A stretch of 40,680 nucleotides of DNA from positions 1-40,680 of IMG/VR virus record IMGVR_UViG_3300022934_004133; one strand, written 5' to 3'. Below the pieces are notes generated by a model. The model searched no databases, was not told the origin of the DNA, and saw only the letters and a list, made by a program, of their open reading frames with translations. The translations under genes and the position numbers were made by a program. This DNA is from a virus. Below are positions 1 through 9,042 of the stretch, in pieces; positions within the stretch are counted from its first letter, which is position 1; each line of letters begins with the position of its first letter.

Positions 1-2
1 AG

Positions 3-3000
3 TTACAAATATATGTTTTTGAAAAATTGTTTACAAAATTTGTTTATGCAGAAACAGTAGATTATGCCTATTATTACACAGACCAAAATGGTAATAGAGT
101 AGCGGCAAAATTAAATGATACTTCAAATCCAAAAATTTTATTCAATAAGAATCATATTGTATTAGGACTGCCATTGGTATCCCTGGATGACACTGATTCT
201 ATATTTGGTTTAGTTGCAGATTTAACAGCAACACAAAATGCAGATAGCTGGCAATTGTTAAGCAGAGCTAAAGATTTTGTTGATTACGAAAAACTCAAAG
301 GTGTATTTTTATATGATAAAGTCAGCGGCGATCTTATCACCTATTTAGATGTAATTGATCCAATACAAGGAAAAATTGCTAATATTGCTGAACAAGAAAT
401 TTTTTATAAAACTCCGTATGATCCTGCTGTTTATAGTAATGGAAGCACTGATACCGGAATTAAAAATCCTTGGACAAATAATTATATAGGAAAATTATGG
501 TGGGATTTGAGCACTGTAAAATGGTTAAACCCTTACCAAGGAAATATTACAAGCCAAAATAACAAATGGAATAAAATTATTGAAGGATTTAGTGTAGATG
601 TATACGAATGGGTAGAAAGTCCGTATCTACCAAGTAAATGGGATGAAATAGCGGATACTACTGAAGGGTTGTCTCAAAATATAAGTGGCACAACTTTATA
701 TGGAGATTCCAAGTATAGTGTAGCTCAAACATACGATGCGGTAGCAGGAAGATTTAACAATCGTTATTTCTTCTGGGTAAGAAACAGTAAATTGATTCCA
801 AATGTATCAGGTCGTAATGCAAGTTGTGAAACTGTTATAAACCTAATAGCAGATCCTAAAAACACTGGATATAGATTTATTTCGTTGTTTAACGAAAAAG
901 AGTTTGCATTACATAATGTCAGAAGTTTGATAAGCGGAAAAGACACAATTATACATTTTGATTATGCAGATGGCCCTGTCAATTTAGGTAATGTGCATAG
1001 TGAATATTCTCTACTAACAGAAAATGATGAAACCAGCGAGCCTAACAATATACTTGTTGACAAATGGTTTGATAGTTTAGTTGGTTATGATGCTAATCTT
1101 AACAAGTTACCCGACTTAGATGTAAGTCCAGCAAGACGCTATGGAATTTTAAATGAGCCATTACAAACTATGTTTGTAAACAAAACAGAGGCTTTGAAAC
1201 AAATAGTTGAACGTGTAAATCTAGTCTTGTTACAAAATTTGATTGTTGATGATTTTGATTTGTCTCCTTTAGATGCGATAGATCCGCTACCGAGTGATGT
1301 TGCCGGTGAGTATGACGAAAAAATTGACAATGAAGGACTATTGAGATTTGTAGGCACCAGTAAAATTGAACAAGCTCAAATTAGTTTGACAACCACAGAT
1401 GGCCGCATTAGTTCAGTTACAATAGAAAACTCTGGTAGAGGTTACAAAGATCCTTCATATACAGCAGAATCCACTACAAGAAATGGACCAAGTGTAGAAA
1501 TATTAGGCACAGGATCGGGGGCAGTTATTAAAACAGAAATCAATAACCTAGGCCAAATAACAAACGCTACTATAATAAATGCAGGCAACGGCTACACAGA
1601 TGAAGTAATAGCTATTGTCAGACCTTTTACAGTTCTTGTAACCAATGACAGTTCAATTGGCGGTTTTTGGGCAACCTATAATTACAATAAAACCGAACAA
1701 GAATGGAATAGGCAAAGTATACAATCTTACGACACAACATTCTATTGGCAGTATAGAGATTGGTATAAAGAAGGATTTTCTTCTATTACAGCAGTAGATC
1801 ATTTTATACCAGCAAGTTATGCATTAGATGGGCTAAATGCTAATATTAATGATATTGTAAAAATTGAAAATATTGGTTCAGGCGGCTGGTTATTACTGCA
1901 AAAGATAAATGATATTCCTGAGGTTGATTATACTGTCAACTATCAAACAGTTGGCAGGCAGAACGGAACGATACAATTAAGCAAACTATTATACAACAAT
2001 ACAGATAGCGGCTTCGATAATCAAATATACGATAGTGTATTGTATGATAGAGAACCAGTAAATGAAACTCGTATTATATTACGAGCTCTTCAAACTAACA
2101 TATTTGTTGACCAGCTTAAGATCGAATGGAATAAATTGTTTTTCAGCAGTATAAGATATGTTCTTGCAGAACAGCCCACAGTTGATTGGGTGTTCAAAAG
2201 TGCATTTATAAAAGCAAAGCACAATGTAGGTGAACTAGATCAACGTGTCACATTTAGAAACGATAATTTAGAAAATTATCAAGACTATGTAGCAGAAGTT
2301 AAACCATACAGCAGTAAAATTAGAGAGTATGTTAGCGGATATGAAAAAGTAGATCCTACAGAGACTAGTGTTACAGATTTTGACTTACAACCTAGATACA
2401 GTGAATCTCAACGTCAAATAATACCTGAAAGTTTACAAATTAACCAAAATGTTGTAGGACCGCTTAACAGTTTTGTGCAAACCTATCCACAAAAACACTG
2501 GTTAGATAATTTAGGTTTTGAGATAACTGAACTTGCAATTGCAAACGGTGGCACAGGTTGGAGTTCAGGACCGGTAGTTACAATTTCCGGCGGTGGCGGA
2601 CCAACTATAGAAGGAAAAGGTATAATAGCTAGAGGTGTGCTTGTTGATATAGAAATTGATACCTCCAATGCTTTTTACACCAGCGCACCTGTTGTAACAT
2701 TGAACGGCTCGCAAGCAGAAGACAGTGAAGATGCAAGTGTAATTGCAATCTTAGGTAACAGCAAAGTAAGAAGCACACATGTAGCAGTCAAGTTTGATAG
2801 AACTTATGGCACTGATATAAATGAAACACTATATGCAAATATAGATAAGACTGAAACATTTACAGGTAATGCCGGTATAAGCGCATTTGAACTTGAATGG
2901 CCTATGGATCTTACTGCTTCAAACGTAACGGTGACTGTAGACAATGTCGAAAGTTTATCAAGCGAATATACAATTAGTAATAAGTTAGATACAACAAAAG

Positions 3001-6000
3001 GATTTACTAGGTATAAAGGAGTAATTACTTTCTTTGTAATACCACAACTTGGTGCTAATATTCAAGTTTCGTATAAAATTGCACCACAGCATTTACATGC
3101 TGCCGATAGAATACGTTATCATTACAATCCTTCAACAGGTATGCTAGGCAAAGATCTATCGCAATTAATGGACGGGGTTGATTATTCAGGCGTTCAAATA
3201 GATACAATTGCACTAACTGGTAATCAAGGGTTTGAAACTACCACATTTGGTGTAGGCGGTTTTGATACATTTGATACAACATTTAACGATATAAAATTCA
3301 CCGCAGACGGTAGCACACAATTTATTGAATTAGACGAACCATTAGAAGCAGGTGTAATTTATACAGTTTATAAAAATAACGTAAGATTAGATGATATTAA
3401 CTATGATGAATCTGTGGATCAAGCAAGTCAGACTGCGCTAGTCACTAATCCAAATGCTGTAATTAGAAGTATTACAGGCGATGGCATTCAAACTGTAATA
3501 AATCTTGCTGGTTACAATCCACCAATTGAAACTGTTGACGGAGATATAATTTATATTCGTCGTATTGATAGTGATGGAAGTTTTACACCTGGAGATGCAG
3601 CATTTGATACACAATTAACTGGTGGCGATTTAGAAACTTTAAGCGGAGCATATACAACTGCAATCGGTCAAAATGCAGGCGAGATTGTTGTTGATGGCGA
3701 TGGATTTATAAGTATAAACAATAGAGGTCCGGAGGAACTAGTTCCAGGCACTATATTAGATACTTTAGATATACAAGTTTACAACGCTGTAGAATCTGGA
3801 CAAGGTATGATTAATGTTTATAATTTTGTAGCAGATGGAGAAACTGTAAGTTGGCAATTAGACGAATACCCACAGTCTAATTCAAATATAATAATGAAGA
3901 TAGATAATGTTGTGCAAGATAGCTCAGTTTATGAATTTGATTATCAAACAAAAACATTGAGCATATCTGACAGCTCACTTGTTCCGGCTAATTCTATAGT
4001 AAGTATTTTAACTATTGGTAACAACGGTAATGATATTTTAGATAGTGATACTTTTATTGGCGATGGCTATACTACAGCATTCGAAACAGGAATTGCTTAT
4101 CAAACTCCTATTTCAGCATTTATAACAGTTGATGGTATAGTATACGAAGAAGGTTACAATTTGATTGCATCAGACAACAATAGAATTACTATTGACTTTG
4201 GCGGAGCATTAGGCGAAGGTAGCATAATCACATACACAATATATGCAGGAACAACTCAAAAATACAGTCAGATTGTAGTAGATAAAACTTTTGATATTAC
4301 TGATGATAATCTAAGTCATACTTTCCAGTCGATAGGATTTCCTTTTAATGAAAGACCTGTTGCTGATAAAATACTTGTTAAGAAAGGCAATACCTTCCTA
4401 AATTCAATGTATACTATAACGTATACTGTTACATCCAGCAGGTCTTATGATTTAGAAGCCTGGGCTATTAGAGATGTAAATTCTATAAGGAAAGAGGACG
4501 TAGTTGTATATCTTAACGGCGAAGTTTTAAATAGAAATTATTGGATATATGATCCAATAAATTATAGAGTCAATTTATTACAATATAATATAGGTGTAGC
4601 CGGAGACGAATTACAAATTAATGTAATTAAAGACAGCGAGTATACTTTTATCACAACTCAAATTACTGTTGTAAGCGATCAAAATGTAAATGGACCGACA
4701 TATGAGATAGCACCAGGCGATTTTGTTAACTTTGAATTTGCAGACAGCACAAATGTAAGTGGTAGACTTTTAAACAAAAGCATTGGCAGTCGTAATAAAG
4801 AAACAATTTTGCAACTGCAAGGATATGTAAGAGATTTTGTTTATCATTACCCAGAAACAGATGCTTTTGCAATTGATAATATTTCAAATGCAAATCCTGC
4901 AGTTTTAACAACGACTGCTCCACACGGATTTACTACAGGTGATAAAGTTCAGATTGAAAATGTAGTAGGCATGACAGAAGTAAATGAGAAAGAATATTTT
5001 GTCTCTGTAGTTGATGCTTTAAATGTAGAGCTTTATTTAGATGAAAATCTTACAAATACTTTAAACAGTATAGGATTTACACCTTATACTCAGTATGGTA
5101 TTGTAAGCATTCTTACAGCGAACACTGTAAAAGTTAGTGCAATAGTAAACAGTCAAGTAGTTGAGTTTGATGGCGAGATTCAGTCTATTGAATACTTGAA
5201 TACAGATATTCTTTCTTTAAGAGATGCTCCAGATGATCAGCCGATTGAAATATTTGTATTTTCTAATCACGATGTAAATGATTTTTCCAGAATCAGTTAT
5301 GACCTTGATTACAGTAGCAATAAGTTGCCGGTCGAAAGTCAACAGCATTTAGATAGAAATTTGCTATCTAGAGGTTATGTAAGGTTGCGCAAGCCTGCAA
5401 TAGCACAGCAATACACATGGGTAATTTTAAATGGCGAACTGCTATCACCTGAAGTTGATTATAAACTTACAAATAATAATTCGGGGTTACAATTAAATCA
5501 GCCTTTACAGGATACAGATCATGTTGAAATATTACAATTTGGAGCAAATGTTTCAGAGCAAAAATTTGCATTTAGACAATTTAAAGACATTTTAAATAGA
5601 ACACATTTTAAACGCATAAATGAAGCTAAGTCATATAGTCTAGCAAGAGATTGTAATTATTATGATAAGTTCATCGAACTTACAAGCTCTGATGGAATTG
5701 ACGAACCAAGTCCTAATAGATCACTTAATATTCCTGGTGTAATATGGGTTAACGGTGAACGTATTGAATACATGGTAAAAGATGGTAACTTCCTACGTCA
5801 ATTGACACGAGGAACTTTAGGAACAAGCATTAACAATCTTCTTACTGCTGGAACAAAAATTTATAGTCAAGGAATTGGTGAAAATATTCCATACAAAGAT
5901 GAAATTATTAAAGATGTAAAAATTGGCGATGGTAGCACAAGAGATTTTGAATTAGACTTTGATTTGTGGAGTTTTGCTTTAGAATATTATACTAAATTTG

Positions 6001-6350
6001 AAACTCTATACAGAGATCCAAGTAAGACTTTAGATGAAATTCTTGGCAACATCGCCTCGAACTTCATAGACGTTTTTGTAGCAGGAAGAAAATTAAGGAA
6101 AAATGAATTAGCAGTTTTTGATGTAACAAGAGCACAAGATAGCACAGAAGGAGATGTTATTGTAGAGCCCGAATTTACAGTCAGCAGTAATAATATTATT
6201 ACACTTGCTAATACGCCGCAAAACTTACAAACAATACAGATTGTGAGAAAAAAGGGCAAGGTTTGGAATGATCCAGATACGTCACTAGGCGATAGCGAAA
6301 ATAGCATAGCAAAATTTATAACAGGTGCAACAAGTAAGTTACCCCGATAA
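3..6350 (+). CDS. Giant tail/baseplate-associated structural protein (5' end outside window)
   Basis: The frame is open from base 3, so the TTG at 27 is not a believable start and the gene begins upstream; at least 2115 residues are present. It is a long, Gly/Asp/Asn/Thr-rich, beta-strand-type protein with no signal peptide. Visible repeats include Gly-rich units ending in SGRGY and AGNGY (about nt 1390-1620, again near 2530-2700), several units of the type GDG-x-TT-x-FE followed by a VDG loop (about nt 3300-4250), and near nt 4885-5100 a domain with HGFTTGD and VVGMTEVNE resembling the FCCH-like domain found in phage tail proteins. The C-terminus holds a conserved-looking VKIGDGSTRDFELDF stretch. 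Position just before the fibre genes suggests a virion tail or baseplate component; no enzymatic motif is seen. The exact T4 counterpart, if any, cannot be named. Its stop codon lies inside the late promoter of the next gene. Confidence 0.8.
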   Translation, partial: LQIYVFEKLFTKFVYAETVDYAYYYTDQNGNRVAAKLNDTSNPKILFNKNHIVLGLPLVSLDDTDSIFGLVADLTATQNADSWQLLSRAKDFVDYEKLKGVFLYDKVSGDLITYLDVIDPIQGKIANIAEQEIFYKTPYDPAVYSNGSTDTGIKNPWTNNYIGKLWWDLSTVKWLNPYQGNITSQNNKWNKIIEGFSVDVYEWVESPYLPSKWDEIADTTEGLSQNISGTTLYGDSKYSVAQTYDAVAGRFNNRYFFWVRNSKLIPNVSGRNASCETVINLIADPKNTGYRFISLFNEKEFALHNVRSLISGKDTIIHFDYADGPVNLGNVHSEYSLLTENDETSEPNNILVDKWFDSLVGYDANLNKLPDLDVSPARRYGILNEPLQTMFVNKTEALKQIVERVNLVLLQNLIVDDFDLSPLDAIDPLPSDVAGEYDEKIDNEGLLRFVGTSKIEQAQISLTTTDGRISSVTIENSGRGYKDPSYTAESTTRNGPSVEILGTGSGAVIKTEINNLGQITNATIINAGNGYTDEVIAIVRPFTVLVTNDSSIGGFWATYNYNKTEQEWNRQSIQSYDTTFYWQYRDWYKEGFSSITAVDHFIPASYALDGLNANINDIVKIENIGSGGWLLLQKINDIPEVDYTVNYQTVGRQNGTIQLSKLLYNNTDSGFDNQIYDSVLYDREPVNETRIILRALQTNIFVDQLKIEWNKLFFSSIRYVLAEQPTVDWVFKSAFIKAKHNVGELDQRVTFRNDNLENYQDYVAEVKPYSSKIREYVSGYEKVDPTETSVTDFDLQPRYSESQRQIIPESLQINQNVVGPLNSFVQTYPQKHWLDNLGFEITELAIANGGTGWSSGPVVTISGGGGPTIEGKGIIARGVLVDIEIDTSNAFYTSAPVVTLNGSQAEDSEDASVIAILGNSKVRSTHVAVKFDRTYGTDINETLYANIDKTETFTGNAGISAFELEWPMDLTASNVTVTVDNVESLSSEYTISNKLDTTKGFTRYKGVITFFVIPQLGANIQVSYKIAPQHLHAADRIRYHYNPSTGMLGKDLSQLMDGVDYSGVQIDTIALTGNQGFETTTFGVGGFDTFDTTFNDIKFTADGSTQFIELDEPLEAGVIYTVYKNNVRLDDINYDESVDQASQTALVTNPNAVIRSITGDGIQTVINLAGYNPPIETVDGDIIYIRRIDSDGSFTPGDAAFDTQLTGGDLETLSGAYTTAIGQNAGEIVVDGDGFISINNRGPEELVPGTILDTLDIQVYNAVESGQGMINVYNFVADGETVSWQLDEYPQSNSNIIMKIDNVVQDSSVYEFDYQTKTLSISDSSLVPANSIVSILTIGNNGNDILDSDTFIGDGYTTAFETGIAYQTPISAFITVDGIVYEEGYNLIASDNNRITIDFGGALGEGSIITYTIYAGTTQKYSQIVVDKTFDITDDNLSHTFQSIGFPFNERPVADKILVKKGNTFLNSMYTITYTVTSSRSYDLEAWAIRDVNSIRKEDVVVYLNGEVLNRNYWIYDPINYRVNLLQYNIGVAGDELQINVIKDSEYTFITTQITVVSDQNVNGPTYEIAPGDFVNFEFADSTNVSGRLLNKSIGSRNKETILQLQGYVRDFVYHYPETDAFAIDNISNANPAVLTTTAPHGFTTGDKVQIENVVGMTEVNEKEYFVSVVDALNVELYLDENLTNTLNSIGFTPYTQYGIVSILTANTVKVSAIVNSQVVEFDGEIQSIEYLNTDILSLRDAPDDQPIEIFVFSNHDVNDFSRISYDLDYSSNKLPVESQQHLDRNLLSRGYVRLRKPAIAQQYTWVILNGELLSPEVDYKLTNNNSGLQLNQPLQDTDHVEILQFGANVSEQKFAFRQFKDILNRTHFKRINEAKSYSLARDCNYYDKFIELTSSDGIDEPSPNRSLNIPGVIWVNGERIEYMVKDGNFLRQLTRGTLGTSINNLLTAGTKIYSQGIGENIPYKDEIIKDVKIGDGSTRDFELDFDLWSFALEYYTKFETLYRDPSKTLDEILGNIASNFIDVFVAGRKLRKNELAVFDVTRAQDSTEGDVIVEPEFTVSSNNIITLANTPQNLQTIQIVRKKGKVWNDPDTSLGDSENSIAKFITGATSKLPR

Positions 6351-6353
6351 ATA
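6346..6353 (+). promoter_or_regulatory. T4-type late promoter GATAAATA
   Basis: GATAAATA matches the T4-like late element NATAAATA. The predicted transcript start near 6359 lies just before the Shine-Dalgarno AGGTGAG (6360-6366) of the gene starting at 6377. The element overlaps the stop codon of the giant upstream gene. Confidence 0.65.
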
Positions 6354-6376
6354 CAGTATAGGTGAGACATAAAAAT

Positions 6377-6985
6377 ATGGAAAAAACAACAGATATACAA
6401 GGAGTGCATGTTGAAGGACACATAAAAATACACAACCCCGAAACAGGGTTTGTATTTGTGGACAAACGCAATGCTATTCACTACGAAAATATGAGTATTG
6501 CTTTGGCCGAAAGTTTAGGCAATGCCGGTCAAGGATTTATATATGAAATGGCATTTGGTAATGGCGGAACAAGTGTAGACCCTACAGGTATTATTACATA
6601 CCTTACACCTAATAGCACAGGAACAAATGCAAGTCTTTATAACCAGACATATACAAAAGTAATTGATGATCGTAGTGTTAACAATGTGGATCCGACAAGA
6701 AACAAAATAGAAACAAGACACCTAAGTGGAACTAATTATACTGATATTCTTGTAACATGTTTGTTAGATTATGGAGAACCCGACGGGCAAGATGCATTTG
6801 ATACTGCAAGTGATACTGAACAGCAATATGTTTTTGACGAATTAGGTCTTAAAAGTTACTCACCAACAGGCGAAGGCCGTTTAATAACACATGTTATTTT
6901 TCATCCAGTGCAAAAATCGTTAAACAGATTGATTCAAATTGATTATACTGTGAGGGTTCAGAGTCTAAGCGGAGGTGTTAATTAA
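6377..6985 (+). CDS. Small virion structural protein
   Basis: A 202-residue protein with no recognised catalytic motif. The in-frame GTG at 6362 is possible, but the ATG at 6377 is preferred because AGGTGAG lies at 6360-6366, ten bases upstream, and a late promoter precedes it. The sequence has beta-rich features (HVEGHIKIHNPETGFVF near the N-terminus, GNGGTSVDP near residue 60) and ends in a beta-hairpin-like stretch. It sits between a giant structural gene and the fibre genes, and its TAA stop overlaps the next ATG by one base (TAATG), so it is co-transcribed with the fibres. A virion role (fibre attachment or neck/baseplate) is inferred from context only. Confidence 0.65.
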   Translation: MEKTTDIQGVHVEGHIKIHNPETGFVFVDKRNAIHYENMSIALAESLGNAGQGFIYEMAFGNGGTSVDPTGIITYLTPNSTGTNASLYNQTYTKVIDDRSVNNVDPTRNKIETRHLSGTNYTDILVTCLLDYGEPDGQDAFDTASDTEQQYVFDELGLKSYSPTGEGRLITHVIFHPVQKSLNRLIQIDYTVRVQSLSGGVN

Positions 6986-9042
6986 TGGCATACAATGTTA
7001 GATTCAGCGACGAATTGAATAAGGGTGTAATTGTTGTTGAAGATTCAGAAATTAACACTGATACTAGTTTAGGACTAGTAGGTAGGCAAGTTGCTGATTA
7101 CGGCGAAACCCTCAACATTAATTTCCTACACCTTTTAGAAAATTTTGCAAATTCTACCCCTCCAAGAAATCCTGTCGAAGGACAGTTATGGTATGATACT
7201 AGAGAAGGTGTAGATCAATTAAAATTATATGACGGAACAGGCTGGGTAGCAGCAGGCGGTTTGAAAAAAAGCACCACAGAACCATCAAGCACAAATAGTG
7301 TCAATGGCGATTTATGGGTGAATACATCGACAAGCCAATTGTATCTATACAGTGGCGGCTCCTGGATATTAATAGGACCTCAAAATACAAGTAATACAGG
7401 TATTATTGCAGCAACTATTGTAGATACACAAAACGCTGATCAATCAGTTTTACAAATACTTGTAGATAATGTTGTAATTGGTTTGATTGCAGATGATAAT
7501 TTTACTCCCAAAAGTCCTATAGCTGGATTTAACAAAGTTTGGGAAGATACATCTACAATAATTAGGAAAGGTATAAATTTAAGTAGAAGCATAGCCGGCG
7601 AGCAAGGAAGATTATCTGGCACAGCAGCATATGCTGAAAAACTTATATATGGTAACACCGAGATTCCTGCAGAAAATGTTCTACAAAGTAATATTGAAAA
7701 TTTACTTACAAAAAAATTAAAGATACAAAATAATGGCGGTGTTGATATTGGCTCGCCAGCAAACATGCGTATTATTGTTGAAGGCACCGATAGTGTGATT
7801 CAACATTTAGGAAGCGGCACATTTGATATTAGAAATACTGATTATGCAACACCAGCGTTTAGGGTAAAGGCAGGTATTGCAGATAACAATATAGGTATAA
7901 ACAATGCATCTCCTGATGCAACACTAGATATTATAGGTAATTTAAAAGTTTCTACAACAGCAGAAATTGGTGGCAATGTAAGTCTTAATGGAAATTTATC
8001 AGTAACAAATGATATTACTGTAGGAGACAATGCAACTATTCAGGGAAATATAACTGGTTATAGTTTATTTCCGGATCAAACCAATAGTTATAACATAGGA
8101 TCTAACGGTCTTGTATATAATGGTGCGTATATAGAAACCATAAGAACAAACAACATTATTCCTTTAGATGCCGGAAATGTAATAACAGTTCAAGCAGAGC
8201 TACAAGGCAATGCAGATACAGCAACAAAACTTAAAACACCAGTGCAATTACAAATTGCCGGTGATATGGCAAGCAGTGTTGTGCAATTTGACGGTTCGGG
8301 CGTCCAATTAAAAACAATTACAACTAGTATATCGCCCGACGCTATCAATGCTCAAACATCAGGAGGAACAGCGTTATCCACTGATGAAGTATTAGCATTC
8401 AGATCTGGCACAGGTTTAGTAAAAATAACTCAAAATGATTTTATAGGCACTATACCGTTTTTTCCTTTAGGAACAATTCTACCTTATGCAGGAACCACTG
8501 AACCATTAACTTTATGGAAATGGTGTAACGGACAAGCATTGCTATGGACAGAATTTAGAGATCTTGCAAATGCACTTGGCATGATAGAAGCAGATTCAAC
8601 TACATGGAAGTATGGCACTGATGCTAGTTTAGTAGGCAGTGGCTACTTTAGACTTCCTGATCTACGAGGAAGAAATGCTGTAGGAAATATGAGTATGGCA
8701 GATGGAATTAATGTTTTACCTGCAGGCACAACAAATAGAATTTCAAATGCAAATATAGAAGGTTATGTAGCAGGCGATGAAACAAAAACAATTACTGAAG
8801 CTAATTTACCTGATCATACACACGATTTGAACAGTCAAAATAGTGAGCAATTTTATGCCTTTACTGAAGCGGTTGCTGACGATACACCAACCGAAGTCTC
8901 GGCAGGAGGAGGCATTGATAACGCAACAGGATTCAAGTTAGACAATTCAGGAGGATTGTCAACAGTTACAAATGATCCAATGGATGTTATCAATCCGTAT
9001 TTGACTACAAATTATATTATATATGTTGGAGAGGCAGCATGA
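6985..9042 (+). CDS. Tail fibre protein with C-terminal phage tail collar domain
   Basis: A 685-residue fibre. The first ~140 residues form an anchor shared with the next two genes: a start segment, then LLENF, a QLWYD unit and a GDLWVN unit, each followed by a short LYxYxG strand. The middle is a repetitive beta region with many GN/NG turns (SLNGNLSVTNDITVGDN). From about residue 490 comes a phage tail collar-type domain (PF07484-like), with LGTILPYAGT, WKWCNGQ, YFRLPDLRGR and the closing NPYLTTNYIIYVG strand typical of this family. Collar-domain proteins are usually trimeric and form receptor-binding tips. Start ATG overlaps the previous stop; GGAGG-type Shine-Dalgarno is present (AAGCGGAGG). 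It overlaps the next gene by ATGA. Confidence 0.85.
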   Translation: MAYNVRFSDELNKGVIVVEDSEINTDTSLGLVGRQVADYGETLNINFLHLLENFANSTPPRNPVEGQLWYDTREGVDQLKLYDGTGWVAAGGLKKSTTEPSSTNSVNGDLWVNTSTSQLYLYSGGSWILIGPQNTSNTGIIAATIVDTQNADQSVLQILVDNVVIGLIADDNFTPKSPIAGFNKVWEDTSTIIRKGINLSRSIAGEQGRLSGTAAYAEKLIYGNTEIPAENVLQSNIENLLTKKLKIQNNGGVDIGSPANMRIIVEGTDSVIQHLGSGTFDIRNTDYATPAFRVKAGIADNNIGINNASPDATLDIIGNLKVSTTAEIGGNVSLNGNLSVTNDITVGDNATIQGNITGYSLFPDQTNSYNIGSNGLVYNGAYIETIRTNNIIPLDAGNVITVQAELQGNADTATKLKTPVQLQIAGDMASSVVQFDGSGVQLKTITTSISPDAINAQTSGGTALSTDEVLAFRSGTGLVKITQNDFIGTIPFFPLGTILPYAGTTEPLTLWKWCNGQALLWTEFRDLANALGMIEADSTTWKYGTDASLVGSGYFRLPDLRGRNAVGNMSMADGINVLPAGTTNRISNANIEGYVAGDETKTITEANLPDHTHDLNSQNSEQFYAFTEAVADDTPTEVSAGGGIDNATGFKLDNSGGLSTVTNDPMDVINPYLTTNYIIYVGEAA

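Noticed and set aside
5987-6481. 164-codon open frame on the minus strand
   Set aside because: Lies opposite the end of the giant gene and the start of the next gene; Cys/Phe/Ser-rich shadow sequence without a ribosome binding site or motif.
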